Shown here piece after piece: positions 8,687 through 18,144 of a stretch of 64,000 nucleotides of DNA. The stretch lies in NCBI GenBank assembly GCA_946886075.1, contig CAMPHR010000009.1, positions 34,863 through 98,862 on the forward strand, in the 5' to 3' direction. The notes under the pieces are model-generated. The model had not been told where the DNA came from. It was given only the letters and a program-made list of their open reading frames with translations, and did not search any database. The stretch's first letter is position 1, and every line of letters begins with the position of its first letter. The DNA is from an uncultured Novosphingobium sp. (GTDB lineage Bacteria > Pseudomonadota > Alphaproteobacteria > Sphingomonadales > Sphingomonadaceae). The translations under genes were made by a program, and so were the position numbers.

Positions 8687-11662
8687 TCAAAGCTCTGCCC
8701 GCAGACCAACCGTGATCATCCGTCCTCTTGGGTCATGGATGATTGGATCATATCCTAGATTGAGTTCCGCAAGAGGAGGGGCTTGGCCAGATAGATTTAC
8801 GATCCCTACACTGAGTTGTGTGCCCGCCTTTCCGAGCAGTTTGTCCAGTGAAACTCCATAATCGACATCGAACGTGTGTTGAGCTCTGATCTTAGCGTTG
8901 CTTATTCCCGCTCGATCGTTTGCATAGGCGCAGATATAATGGCCGAGGAACGTCAACTTGTGTAATCCGGACCGTAACGAGACGCTGTAGTCTGCCCGTA
9001 ACCTTGGAAGAGAGCGAGAAAAGTTGTTGAAGTTGACACTATCCGCTCCGCTGATTGAGCGTCTTCCCGCAGATAAGCGGATGTCATATTTGGTGACATA
9101 GGTTCCAGCGGCCTTGATCTCGATGTCGCCAATGGGGGCCTGACCAATGTAGCGCGTCGAGACGTCGACACTCTGCGTCTTAACGGAAGAGGCGTTCTTA
9201 AAGGCTAACCGGATGAGGCTCAGTGTTCCATTACCATCGCGCACGACACGCCGCTGGGCAGCTGTATTGACGTAGCCTGCTTTTGTGTCCGCCGCCGCTT
9301 GATCAACAATTGACTGCGGATCCTCCTTGAAGATGAGATTTTTGTAGTGAAAGCTGTAGAAATCAGCATTCAACTCCAAGCCCCGGATCGGACGCACCGT
9401 CGCTCCGAGGCTATAGCTGGTCGCATTCTCCGGCCGCAGACGGCGGTTGCCGAAAGTTTGGGCGTTAACGAAGACGAATGTACCGTCGTCGTTGACGGCT
9501 GGCTGCGAATTCTGGACAGCAACTTGCTGGTAGACGGAAGGTGCACGAAATGCCCGGCTGTAGGACCCACGGACGAGGACCGCGTCAGACGGCCTGAAAA
9601 GAATAGATAGCTTGGGGCTGAATTGAGAGAAGCTGTGCAGGTATTTCTCGAACCGACCTGAAAGTTGGGCCTGCACTGCCTTGCCAAACGGCAGTCTGAT
9701 TTCCGAAAAAAGGGATAAGCTTTCCTGCGCGCCCCGGAAATCCGGCGCTTCCCCCAAAGTAATGAGTTCGCCTGCGTTTACCAGCGATCCCCAATCGTGC
9801 CGAAATGTGCTGCGACGGTATTGGGCGCCCAGCGCCCCCTGTGCTACCTCATCCAAGAATGAAAACGCACCGCCCGTTACTAAACTGTCGATAGTAAGCA
9901 GCGATGCCCGACCATGCAGGTCACTCTTCCCTATCATGCTTTCAATCAGGGCCGTGCTATTGACTGTACCTGTCCCTAGCGCGGCGGATCCGAACGGATT
10001 GTAATAGAGGCAAGGTCCGACCCCTGGGATCGAGCGGCGAGGGTCGCACGCGGCCCCGCCCAGTCCCTTGAGGGCATTCTGGAGCGCCGACGCAATCGTG
10101 TCGGGCTTGTTGTAATGCACTGTTTGCTGACTGTAGGTCATATCTACAGCCCAGCGCCGGTTATTACCCAAGGCGCCGCTCAAGCCGCCAGCGGCACGGA
10201 ACGTGTCATAGTTAAACGTGCTGGTTGACGGTCCAAAGCTGCTGCCAAGTAGGCGACCGCGAAAGAGCACATCTTCGCCAAACGGATTGTCTGGATGGTA
10301 CCCCGGAACGGTTGGCGTAATAGCGAGGATGGGATAGGAGGGAGAGGATGTCACCGTCAAATATGTGTTGGCATAGCCCAGTTCCAGGTCAAAATCGACA
10401 TCATCCAAGATCTTCACTTGGTAGGTGCTTAGCAATTGGGTCCGCCTCTCCTGCGGCACCAGGTCATAATATTCGGAGAAATCGAAGCGGCAATATGGGT
10501 CAGTGGGACCCTTCACATAGCTATTGCCAAATTTAGGATTGGTGCAGTCGGGATCGGGCACGAACCTTTGCTGGCTAGGACGGAAATAAGATCCCGGCTG
10601 GCCGAACGTCGAATCCGAATGCCATGGGGGACGGCCGAACGTCCGTGCGCGCGAGAAGCTGCGTTCAGAGGCCGCCAAGCGCGTACTCTCATAATATGAA
10701 CCAGCGATCATCAATTCGCCGCTCGCAACCCTCGCTCCGACAATAGCTCCTAAATCCATCTGGCGTGCACCATTCATGAAATTCAGACGGGAGCGTATCT
10801 CCGCACCGTCTTCCACGCTTCGAGTGATGAAATTGGCCACGCCTGCGACGGCGTCGGACCCATAGGTGGAAGCGGCGCCGTCTCTTGCCAGTTCCAGTCT
10901 TTTCAGAGCAATCAGGGGCATCAAGGAGTTGATGTCGGTAAAGGTGCTGCCGTCGATAGCAGCAACGGCACTCAATGTCTGGCGGCGGCCGTTGATAAGG
11001 ATCAGGGTGGAACCCAGTCCTAAATTGCGGAGGTTGAGCTGAGCGGTCCCCGCCGTCAGGGGTTGGTTCAGCTGGTCAACCTGCGCTTCTGAACCTGAGT
11101 TGGCGGTGATCAAGCGTGCAAGTTCCGACGGGCTGGTAATCGCCCTCTCCGCGATGGTCTCCTCAGTGATTATGCTCAAAAGACCGGGCTGCGGCGGTTG
11201 AGGCACCAACGAACCCGTCACAACAATTTCCCCCGGAGGAGGCGCGATGCGCGCGCGGGGCTGGAAGCGGGCTGGCTTTGGCGACGACTGCCCCGGAGTG
11301 AGTGCGGGACCGCGCTGAGGTTTCTCAGCTGCTTTGATCCCGCGCTGCAACACGATTACGGTCGGGCTGATGGAGATAGCTCGCAACCCGGTCCGCACGA
11401 GGAGACGATCGAGCGCGTCGGCAGTCCTGAACGTCCCACGCAGTGATCGTGAGCGTTTACCCGCCACGTCCTCTCCCGCGAAGAGGATCTGAGTACCGGA
11501 TTGACGGGCAAATAATTGAAGTGCTGTCCCGAGCGGCTGCGCCTCGATGGAGTAGTGTCGGCTTGTTTGCCCCGGCTGCGCAATCGCTGGCGATGCGGGT
11601 AGGAGCATCGACACGCAAAGTGCGATACCGGCGCCAAGCGCCATTCCGTCAATAGACCTCAC
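8687..11662 (-). CDS. TonB-dependent receptor with N-terminal STN signalling domain
   Basis: This 991-residue outer-membrane receptor imports an iron-siderophore or similar ligand and can signal to a FecR/FecI pair. A signal peptide (LCVSMLLPASPAIAQ) is followed by an STN domain at about residues 38-105 (YSIEAQPLGTALQLFARQSG). After a proline-rich linker comes the plug (GEIVVTGS, then INGRRQTLS and RLELARDGAASTYGSDAVAG) and a long beta-barrel ending RGRMITVGLRAEL with a terminal hydrophobic strand. The GTG at 11662 is preceded by a G-rich Shine-Dalgarno sequence; an ATG at 11644 would shorten the signal peptide. It is divergent from the ECF sigma gene, the arrangement expected for cell-surface signalling. 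The ligand cannot be told from sequence. Confidence 0.92.
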   Translation of the reverse strand: MRSIDGMALGAGIALCVSMLLPASPAIAQPGQTSRHYSIEAQPLGTALQLFARQSGTQILFAGEDVAGKRSRSLRGTFRTADALDRLLVRTGLRAISISPTVIVLQRGIKAAEKPQRGPALTPGQSSPKPARFQPRARIAPPPGEIVVTGSLVPQPPQPGLLSIITEETIAERAITSPSELARLITANSGSEAQVDQLNQPLTAGTAQLNLRNLGLGSTLILINGRRQTLSAVAAIDGSTFTDINSLMPLIALKRLELARDGAASTYGSDAVAGVANFITRSVEDGAEIRSRLNFMNGARQMDLGAIVGARVASGELMIAGSYYESTRLAASERSFSRARTFGRPPWHSDSTFGQPGSYFRPSQQRFVPDPDCTNPKFGNSYVKGPTDPYCRFDFSEYYDLVPQERRTQLLSTYQVKILDDVDFDLELGYANTYLTVTSSPSYPILAITPTVPGYHPDNPFGEDVLFRGRLLGSSFGPSTSTFNYDTFRAAGGLSGALGNNRRWAVDMTYSQQTVHYNKPDTIASALQNALKGLGGAACDPRRSIPGVGPCLYYNPFGSAALGTGTVNSTALIESMIGKSDLHGRASLLTIDSLVTGGAFSFLDEVAQGALGAQYRRSTFRHDWGSLVNAGELITLGEAPDFRGAQESLSLFSEIRLPFGKAVQAQLSGRFEKYLHSFSQFSPKLSILFRPSDAVLVRGSYSRAFRAPSVYQQVAVQNSQPAVNDDGTFVFVNAQTFGNRRLRPENATSYSLGATVRPIRGLELNADFYSFHYKNLIFKEDPQSIVDQAAADTKAGYVNTAAQRRVVRDGNGTLSLIRLAFKNASSVKTQSVDVSTRYIGQAPIGDIEIKAAGTYVTKYDIRLSAGRRSISGADSVNFNNFSRSLPRLRADYSVSLRSGLHKLTFLGHYICAYANDRAGISNAKIRAQHTFDVDYGVSLDKLLGKAGTQLSVGIVNLSGQAPPLAELNLGYDPIIHDPRGRMITVGLRAEL

Positions 11663-11825
11663 ACATCCCCCCGGACAGCCGCGCGAGCCTGCGGCTACGC
11701 ACTAGGTATAGATTGGACGACGTCCGAAGCGGGCCTACCCGCACCATGCCGTAAAATATTTCTTATTTAGATTGACGGGAGCATTGCCTTTTGGTGATGC
11801 GTTCGCAGCCATAGGGCGGGGCCGG

Positions 11826-12386
11826 ATGGAACGCGATTATCAGTTGAAGATGGCCGAGGGTGACCCACCTACACCCGATCGGGCGATTGCAGATGCAGCG
11901 CATCACTACGCTCGACTGATGCGATTTGTCAGGGCGAGGTTCCGTGTTGGCGCGGAAGCCGATGACGTCGTGCAGGACGCCTATTTACGACTGTCCCAGT
12001 CAGCCGGCCGAGTAGCAATTCGCGATACGAGTGGCTTTTTGCACCAAGCGGCACGAAGCGTCGTGTTCGATCGTGAGCGTGCGCGCCAGGTGCGTCGGCG
12101 ACTGGAGGCTGATGACGCAGATATCAAAAATCTGCCACTGCCTTCGCCGTCGGTAGAACGGGAGATTATCGCCCGCCAGCGGTTAAAGATTGTGGAAAAG
12201 GCTCTCGCGGAATTACCAGCTAAACAGCGTGCAACCGTTGTCATGCACCGCTTCGATCGCATCAGTCATGCTGAAATCGCTGAGCGCTTGAACATAAGCA
12301 TTTCAATGGTCGAAAAACATATTCGCCGTGCGTTGGCGCATTGCCGTGCTCGCCTGGAAGAAGCGGAGGGCATATGCGGGAAATGA
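11826..12386 (+). CDS. ECF-family RNA polymerase sigma factor (FecI type)
   Basis: This 186-residue sigma factor has region 2 (RLMRFVRARFRVGAEADDVVQDAYLRL read in overlapping parts, about residues 35-60) and region 4 (AELPAKQRATVVMHRF, then ISHAEIAERLNISISMVEKH). The tail HIRRALAHCRARL is typical of FecI-like factors. An in-frame TTG at 11772 would add 18 unconserved residues; I chose the ATG at 11826. It is followed by a FecR-like gene that overlaps its end and is divergent from an STN-bearing TonB receptor, so it probably activates that receptor gene after a signal from the outer membrane. Confidence 0.9.
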   Translation: MERDYQLKMAEGDPPTPDRAIADAAHHYARLMRFVRARFRVGAEADDVVQDAYLRLSQSAGRVAIRDTSGFLHQAARSVVFDRERARQVRRRLEADDADIKNLPLPSPSVEREIIARQRLKIVEKALAELPAKQRATVVMHRFDRISHAEIAERLNISISMVEKHIRRALAHCRARLEEAEGICGK

Positions 12387-13270
12387 CCGGCGGCGATACG
12401 CCTCATACCGTCGATCGGGATGAGCTTGTCTGGCAACTTATCGATGAGTTGCACGATAGCAGGACGGTACGTCAAACCCGACGATATATGGTTGGACGGG
12501 AACGGCTTGAGGCTGCTCGCCGAACCCTTGTGGAATGGATTAGGCCCAGACGCGCGATTGCAGGTCTTATGACCGCAGCCATGCTCGTCATCTTTGTTAC
12601 GTACAGCCTGTCTCCACCGTTCGAACGAGCAGGCATTGCGACAGCAGTCGGCCAGATGAAACGCGTTCAGCTTTCTGATGGTTCGGAAGTCACGTTGGAC
12701 ACAGATAGTGCTATTTCTGTGTCCTTTGGTGAGGAGGAACGGCGTGTGCAGCTGCTCAGGGGGCGGGTGAGTTTTTCAGTGGCGCACGATGCGGTCCGAC
12801 CATTCAAGGTTTTCAGCAGCGGGATGATGGTCACCGCCGTAGGTACTGAATTTGTTGTTTCCCTTGGATCGAACAAAAATGTTGTAACGTTACTTGAGGG
12901 CAAGGTCGCGGTAGATACGCCGGGGGGCAAAGAATTTCGGTTAGTTCAGCACAGGATATTGCAGCCTGGGCAACAATTAATGGTGCGATCTGACGGGCGT
13001 CCTAAGATCCACGAGTTGGCAGATATTCCAGCAGCAACCGCCTGGAGGGAAAGCCGAATGGAGTTTTCTGGTACCCGCGCTGCAGATGCAATTGCCGAAG
13101 CAAATCGCTATTCGACACAAAAAATTCGGTTGGCTGATCCGCGAGACGGTGCTCAACTGATCGGAGGTAGTTTTCAAACTGGTCAGCAAGAAGCGTTCGC
13201 CAAGGCGGTATGTGCACTGTTGAAGTTAAAGGTTGTCCGCCGGTCCGATCGCGAACTTGTCCTAGGCTGA
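12374..13270 (+). CDS. FecR-like anti-sigma factor / membrane signal transducer
   Basis: The 298-residue protein has a short cytoplasmic N-terminus that would hold the sigma factor and one transmembrane helix at about residues 58-78 (GLMTAAMLVIFVTYSL). Its periplasmic FecR domain contains RVQLSDGSEVTLDTDSAISV and the phrase VTAVGTEFVVSL. The C-terminal part (AIAEANRYSTQKIRLAD) resembles the STN-contacting region of FecR proteins. Two in-frame ATGs are possible (12374 and 12383). The first has a GGAGGG run just upstream, while the second forms an ATGA overlap with the sigma stop. Either way translation is coupled to the sigma gene. Confidence 0.9.
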   Translation: MREMTGGDTPHTVDRDELVWQLIDELHDSRTVRQTRRYMVGRERLEAARRTLVEWIRPRRAIAGLMTAAMLVIFVTYSLSPPFERAGIATAVGQMKRVQLSDGSEVTLDTDSAISVSFGEEERRVQLLRGRVSFSVAHDAVRPFKVFSSGMMVTAVGTEFVVSLGSNKNVVTLLEGKVAVDTPGGKEFRLVQHRILQPGQQLMVRSDGRPKIHELADIPAATAWRESRMEFSGTRAADAIAEANRYSTQKIRLADPRDGAQLIGGSFQTGQQEAFAKAVCALLKLKVVRRSDRELVLG

Positions 13271-13885
13271 GCAGGCAAAGCCGCCTTACGCGCAGTCGCA
13301 ACGTCAGTATTGTAGAATGGCAGTGCCCAATATTGTACGCGGCGCGGCGTTGCGCGGCTTCGGTCGAGCTGTCGACCGGCGCACACTAACGTCTGAGAGC
13401 GGATGCCGTCTTGCCGACGTAGGTTCAGTCAAACCTAGGCGTCTGTCGCCACCTCGCTCTTGCTTGTATCCCGCTAGGAATTCAACCGTGCCAAATGGCC
13501 GGATCTGGGTTCTTTCTCTGCTTTTATCACCGCGCAAGTGGACATGTACGGAATGGGCGAGCGATGCCGTCCTGGTCAGCCTTAACTCATCACGGTCCGA
13601 AGCGCGCACATAGCTAAGATGACGCGTAAAGAAGTCAGCGGCTTGCATCTCGCGCGCTCTTGTTCACGATATCTTGGCAAGCAAAGCGTGCACAGACAGC
13701 GGCATTTCGTCTGTGGTCATGAGGTCCGGAGTGTAAGCGCAGCTCTCCTAGCGTTTAGATTTTTTTCCATATTCAGATGGCACCAGTCCGCACAGGGCGC
13801 GGGAATGCGCGGTGGGAGGCTATTTATAAATTAGGATTTCTGTATCAGCGGGTGGAGGATTCTTAACCACGCCCCGGGATTGATA
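13271..13885. other. 615-bp intergenic region without a supported gene
   Basis: Several short frames on both strands are Arg/Ser-rich and lack ribosome binding sites; none resembles a known family. The segment presumably carries the promoter of the second TonB receptor. I see no repeat or strong hairpin. Confidence 0.4.
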
Positions 13886-16129
13886 ATGTTTTGGTTGATA
13901 GCCGTCATGGGATCGGCAGCTATATCCGCGCCACACGAGCTCAGTGCGCCGGACGATGAAATCCTGATCGTTACCGGTGGTAAATCCCCTCGGCCGCTGA
14001 AAGACACCCCCACGAGCGTCGCTGTCGTAACCGGTGGCGCTCTCAGGGATGAAGGCGCGAACTCGACCTATGAGATACTCGATCAAACGCCAAATGTGGC
14101 CGTCGATGGCAATCGCACGACTTTTTCCATTCGCGGCGTTGACGCCTATTCCGCGTCTGGGGCAGGCGACGGTGCGCTGGCCACCATCTATGTCGATGGC
14201 GCAGCCGTCCCTCGTCTGGCTTTGGCGGCCGGACCGCTCGATCTCTATGACATCGACCAGGTAGAGATATTCCGAGGACCCCAGTCGACCGTACAGGGGA
14301 GAAACGCTCTTGCTGGAACAGTGATCCTGAAATCGGCCGATCCCGGCTTTGAATGGATAGGGGCCACTCAACTGTCCTGGCGGAACAAGGACCAGCAAAG
14401 GCGCGCTGGGGGTGTTCTGGGCGGGCCGATTGTCCGAGATCAGCTCGCTTTTCGGCTGGCGGCGGAAGTCTCAGCCGCAGATGGTCTGATCAAAAACGTC
14501 ACGACCGATGGCGAGGCCGATCATCAGCGCTCCTTTATGCTGAGGGGCAAGCTGCTCATGACCCCCCGTGTAGCCCCTGACCTGACGGTGGTCGGCACAT
14601 ATTTGCACGACCGTCATGAACGCGGCACATTCTACACGGAACTCGATGCACCATATGACGCGAGACAGAGGGTGTCGACGGCAGACTTCGCTGACAGCAA
14701 GCAGGTGTCTACTTCGATCGCGACGCTCACGGCCACTTACGCGCTGGACACGGGCGCAACTGTGGAAACCGTTACCAGCTACAGCCGCATTCGCTTTCGG
14801 TCAGCTTCCGACGCTGATCGCGGTGCCTCGCCGGGACGTGTCAGCCGCATCGATGACCAGACCAGAAGCTTGCAGCAGGAAGTACGGATGAGTCTTCGGA
14901 AGAGCTGGATAGACGGGATCATCGGCGGCTATTACCTCCGCGATCGGAACGCTTACTCCTATTCCGGCACGCAAAACCTCGCGCTCGCGAGCCTGGGAGT
15001 TCCGCGTCAGCTGCAGGCCATGGGTTTGCCGCTCCAATCGATCAACACCGTCCTTGCCCTCTATGGTGGCGTGGTTCCTCTAAAGAGCATCTCAGCGCAG
15101 CCTCGGACAACCGAAAATCATGCGGCGTTCGCTGACTTCACCATCCCACTCAATGACAAAGTGCGGCTGAACCTAGGCCTCAGATATGACGCAGAAACGC
15201 AGCTGCAGAGCGCTACCCAGATGGTCTCGATCAATGGTCCGCTGCCTGATCCCGATGGAGGTGCAGCTGCACTCGCGCCAATTGTCGGCCGCTTGAACAG
15301 CATTTTGCAGGGCCTAGCTGACGATGCCAACGGTGTGGAGCCTCCCAGCCGGGTGAAATATCGGGTGTGGCTGCCCAAACTTGGTCTCATCTATGATGCC
15401 ATGCACAACGTGGCTTTGAGCCTCACGGTCCAGCGTGGCTATCGCGCTGGCGGCTCGGGCTTTAATGAGCAGCGCGCATATAGTTACGGATATGCTCCGG
15501 AATATGTCACCCATTACGAGTGGGCGCTGCGGTCGACACTCTTTGGAGGACGGCTGGCCTTGAATGCCAATGCCTATCGGACCGACTGGAAGCAGCAGCA
15601 AGTGCTGGTCCAGCTGACACCTGGAGCGCTGTTCGATACTCAGGTTCTTAACGCCGGACGATCCTTGCTGCAGGGGTTTGAGGTCGAGGTGCGTCAGAGC
15701 GTCGGGCAAAGGATCCGCTTGGTTGCCGGGATAGGTCATAGCAACGCGCGGTTCCTGGCCTTCGATGTGAACCAGGGCGCGCTCTTCCAGAATGCTCCAG
15801 GCAAGGATTTCCCGCAAGCACCGCGTTGGACGCTGTCTGGCAGCGCGACCTATGTTCATCCTGGCGGACTGTTCGCCAACATGAGCGCATCCTACCGCAG
15901 CGCCTATTTCCAGGACATCCTCGACGAGGGTGCCCGAGACATCAAGGCGTTGGGCTTGTTCAATGCGAAGATTGGCTGGCGGACGAAGCGCCTGAGTGCC
16001 TATATCACTGCCAGAAACCTGTTCAATGCTCAAAAGCTGGTGCAATGTTTCATCGATTCGGATGGCCGTCGGCGCGGGCTTTTGAACGCAACGCGAACCG
16101 TAGGCCTCTCGCTCGAGAGCCAGCTATAG
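13886..16129 (+). CDS. TonB-dependent receptor (no STN domain)
   Basis: This 747-residue receptor starts with a short signal peptide (MFWLIAVMGSAAISA) and a TonB box-like DEILIVTGG. The plug follows (SVAVVTGGALRDEGANSTYE, TFSIRGVDAYS, VEIFRGPQSTVQGRNALAG), and then a beta-barrel ending TRTVGLSLESQL. A TTG six bases earlier is also in frame, but the ATG at 13886 fits the signal peptide. The plug phrase IYVDGAAVPR and the barrel sequence put it in the Pfam plug / TonB receptor superfamily. It probably imports a substrate related to that of the neighbouring FecIR-linked receptor, but it cannot itself signal through FecR. The ligand is unknown. Confidence 0.9.
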   Translation: MFWLIAVMGSAAISAPHELSAPDDEILIVTGGKSPRPLKDTPTSVAVVTGGALRDEGANSTYEILDQTPNVAVDGNRTTFSIRGVDAYSASGAGDGALATIYVDGAAVPRLALAAGPLDLYDIDQVEIFRGPQSTVQGRNALAGTVILKSADPGFEWIGATQLSWRNKDQQRRAGGVLGGPIVRDQLAFRLAAEVSAADGLIKNVTTDGEADHQRSFMLRGKLLMTPRVAPDLTVVGTYLHDRHERGTFYTELDAPYDARQRVSTADFADSKQVSTSIATLTATYALDTGATVETVTSYSRIRFRSASDADRGASPGRVSRIDDQTRSLQQEVRMSLRKSWIDGIIGGYYLRDRNAYSYSGTQNLALASLGVPRQLQAMGLPLQSINTVLALYGGVVPLKSISAQPRTTENHAAFADFTIPLNDKVRLNLGLRYDAETQLQSATQMVSINGPLPDPDGGAAALAPIVGRLNSILQGLADDANGVEPPSRVKYRVWLPKLGLIYDAMHNVALSLTVQRGYRAGGSGFNEQRAYSYGYAPEYVTHYEWALRSTLFGGRLALNANAYRTDWKQQQVLVQLTPGALFDTQVLNAGRSLLQGFEVEVRQSVGQRIRLVAGIGHSNARFLAFDVNQGALFQNAPGKDFPQAPRWTLSGSATYVHPGGLFANMSASYRSAYFQDILDEGARDIKALGLFNAKIGWRTKRLSAYITARNLFNAQKLVQCFIDSDGRRRGLLNATRTVGLSLESQL

Positions 16130-16149
16130 GGGCCGGGAGCCCTCGGCCC
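16130..16149 (+). terminator. Stem-loop after the TonB receptor gene
   Basis: GGGCCG and CGGCCC form a GC-rich stem (about 8 pairs with one wobble) starting right after the TAG stop of the receptor gene. No T-tract follows, so termination is likely but not certain. Confidence 0.4.
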
Positions 16150-16294
16150 GACTGAATATTGATCGATCATCCCTCACGATGATTTAACCTCCCTATTCCA
16201 ACTGCACCGTCTCATTTTCTGCCCATATTTTTTCTGCAAACTCTAGGAAATTTCCGTAACTGATATGGTTGGTGAGGTGAGGCTTGGGAGACGA

Positions 16295-16756
16295 ATGTTG
16301 GACGATCGGATTGCCAAATTATCCGACATCAAGAAGCGCTGCCTTCGCTTGGCGCACGCCGGCTTGAGCTCCAAGGAAATCGCCCTGGAGGTGGGGCGGT
16401 CACACCGCACCGTCGATCAATATCTTTATGAGGCCAGCGTCCTTCTGGACGTCCAGAACCGGCGCGAAGCAGCCCAAATTTTTGCGGAAATCGAAGCGGC
16501 GGCAGACTTCAATGGATTTCAATTGAAATCGCGAGATGTTGCAAACCCCCAGGGATCAGGCATTTCCAGCGAGCCGACCGGGCATGAAGCGGCTCAAGCC
16601 CAACAGCCCGGTCTCCCACCGCTTGGAGGCCCGACCAATGACTTGACAGTGTCCCAGCGCCTGACGGCCATCGGCAAGATCGCGCTATTCCTGACGATCG
16701 CCGCGTTGACGATCATCATAGTCATTGCAGCGGCGCTTAACGCTCTTTCCCGCTAA
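16295..16756 (+). CDS. LuxR-type helix-turn-helix protein with C-terminal membrane anchor
   Basis: The 153-residue product has a LuxR/sigma-region-4-like helix-turn-helix near its N-terminus (KKRCLRLAHAGLSSKEIALE, then VGRSHRTVDQYLYEAS). A low-complexity Pro/Gln/Gly linker follows, and one hydrophobic helix sits at the very end (ALFLTIAALTIIIVIAAALN). It should therefore be a DNA-binding protein tethered to the inner membrane by its C-terminus. I chose the ATG at 16295 because GGGAG lies four bases upstream; an ATG at 16265 lacks a Shine-Dalgarno sequence. No sensor domain is visible. It heads a run of small genes that ends with a LexA-like repressor. The function is not known. Confidence 0.75.
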   Translation: MLDDRIAKLSDIKKRCLRLAHAGLSSKEIALEVGRSHRTVDQYLYEASVLLDVQNRREAAQIFAEIEAAADFNGFQLKSRDVANPQGSGISSEPTGHEAAQAQQPGLPPLGGPTNDLTVSQRLTAIGKIALFLTIAALTIIIVIAAALNALSR

Positions 16757-16829
16757 GGCGCGCTGCACTTTTTGCGACAAACCAATCATCACAAGCGCAG
16801 GCCCACCCCGGTTCTGCGGAGGAGATCTT

Positions 16830-17174
16830 ATGTCCAACTTCAATCCTGATCAGGCTCGCAAGGTCGTGACCGACATCGGCCGCGCTCAAAACGCCATCGA
16901 CGGCGCGCTCAGGAAACTCTCGATGCTGACCACCGATGTGCTTGAAGCCCTCAACGAAGCAAGCGTGAGCGATGCCGCGAGTCAGCCCGCCCTGGAGGAT
17001 CTCGCCAAGGGCTTCAGCACCTTCGTGGCCGGCCGCCGCACCTTCGTAAACGCGCATGAGAAGCTCATTGGCATGAAGATGGACTCCAACTTGCGCAGCG
17101 TGGAGATCGGATGCGATCCGGGTCCGCTTTGTCCCTGGATCGAACAGGAACAGAAGTTGCGCGCAGTTGCATAA
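16830..17174 (+). CDS. Hypothetical small helical protein
   Basis: This 114-residue protein is predicted mostly helical (VVTDIGRAQNAIDGALRKLS, then ALEDLAKGFSTFVAGRRTFV) and has no membrane segment. It ends with a Cys-containing tail (GCDPGPLCPW). A good Shine-Dalgarno sequence (GGAGGAG) precedes the ATG at 16830. I do not recognise a family. It lies between a membrane-anchored regulator and a membrane protein, all in one direction with short gaps. Confidence 0.6.
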   Translation: MSNFNPDQARKVVTDIGRAQNAIDGALRKLSMLTTDVLEALNEASVSDAASQPALEDLAKGFSTFVAGRRTFVNAHEKLIGMKMDSNLRSVEIGCDPGPLCPWIEQEQKLRAVA

Positions 17175-17227
17175 ACTTCGTTTCGGTGCTTTGGCCGCCG
17201 CCTCATCCTGGTAGGCGGCCACAGTCC

Positions 17228-17689
17228 ATGCTTCTCATACTGTATTGGATAATGACCCTATGCTGTTGCCTCTACACGATTGCAGAGGGCGGAAGCGCCG
17301 GGCGCGTCGGTGCGTCCCTGATGCTGTTCAAGACGGTGGGCGGCTTTTACACGTCGCTCCTGGACCAAAGCTGGAGCCACATATTGTACCCGGTGCTTGC
17401 GTTGGACCTGATATGCCTGGTTGCGTTTCTGGCGCTTGCTCTTCGAAGCGACCGCTATTGGCCCCTCTGGGCCAGCGGATGCGCCTTTGCGATCGTGGCG
17501 GTTCACTTCGCGTCGATGCTCAACACCGCGGTCGATCCAAGGATCTACCATGGGCTCAGAAGCCTCTGGGCGATACCGATGCAGCTGTTCATGGTACGCG
17601 GCATTGTGCTCGACGTGCGTCACCAATCACAGATGGCGCATTCACGAAATCGCACGACCTCATCAAAATGCATTTCGAGCGACGGATGA
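17228..17689 (+). CDS. Hypothetical four-helix membrane protein
   Basis: The 153-residue product has about four hydrophobic helices, for example LLILYWIMTLCCCLYTIA at the N-terminus, ILYPVLALDLICLVAFLALA in the middle and LWASGCAFAIVAVHFASM after it. I do not recognise a family. The ATG at 17228 follows a weak Shine-Dalgarno sequence. The last 22 bases overlap the start of the RadC-like gene, which suggests coupled translation. Confidence 0.6.
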   Translation: MLLILYWIMTLCCCLYTIAEGGSAGRVGASLMLFKTVGGFYTSLLDQSWSHILYPVLALDLICLVAFLALALRSDRYWPLWASGCAFAIVAVHFASMLNTAVDPRIYHGLRSLWAIPMQLFMVRGIVLDVRHQSQMAHSRNRTTSSKCISSDG

Positions 17690-18012
17690 AAGCGCTGAAG
17701 CTGGAGCAACTGCGCGTTCTTTTTCTGGACCAGCAGGCGAGCTGCCTGGTGGACGAGCGCATCCACGCTGGCACCGCGACCAACGTTGAAGTCAAGTTCC
17801 GGCATATCGTAGGGCATGCTCTTCTGGTGGATTCACCGGTCATAGTCATTGCGCATAATCATCCTTCAGGGGACCCGACCCCCAGCAAGCAGGATATCGA
17901 CTACACCCAAAGACTGTTCGGCATCTGCAAGGCGCTGGACATCCGCTTGCACGATCATGTGATCGTAGCGGGCAACGGCTCATTCAGTTTTCGTGAAGCA
18001 GGCTATATGTGA
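17668..18012 (+). CDS. RadC-type JAB domain protein, short form without helix-hairpin-helix region
   Basis: The 114-residue product is the JAB/MPN metalloprotease-like domain of RadC. It has LEQLRVLFLDQQASCLVDE, then the metal-binding signature HNHPSGDPTPSKQD and the closing LDIRLHDHVIVAG. Full-length RadC (about 220 residues) carries an N-terminal helix-hairpin-helix part that is absent here. The reading frame extends upstream with conserved-looking residues (SHDLIKMHF) but contains no ATG, GTG or TTG there, so the ATG at 17668 inside the end of the preceding gene is the only normal start. Short RadC-like proteins are common in mobile DNA. The biochemical role is not settled. Confidence 0.8.
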   Translation: MHFERRMKALKLEQLRVLFLDQQASCLVDERIHAGTATNVEVKFRHIVGHALLVDSPVIVIAHNHPSGDPTPSKQDIDYTQRLFGICKALDIRLHDHVIVAGNGSFSFREAGYM

Positions 18013-18144
18013 CCGTCCCTGTCGAAAGCCCCAGTCTCGAGGCATCCCTGTTTGAACCTGCGCGGCTGATGGGGTATGCGGGCGAGCAGTGCAGTTGGGC
18101 TCGCCAATTGTTATCGCGGGATTGAGCATCATTGGTCAGTATAT

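Noticed and set aside
13304..13648. 114-codon minus-strand frame in the gap before the second TonB receptor
   Set aside because: Arg/Ser-rich, no ribosome binding site and no recognisable domain.
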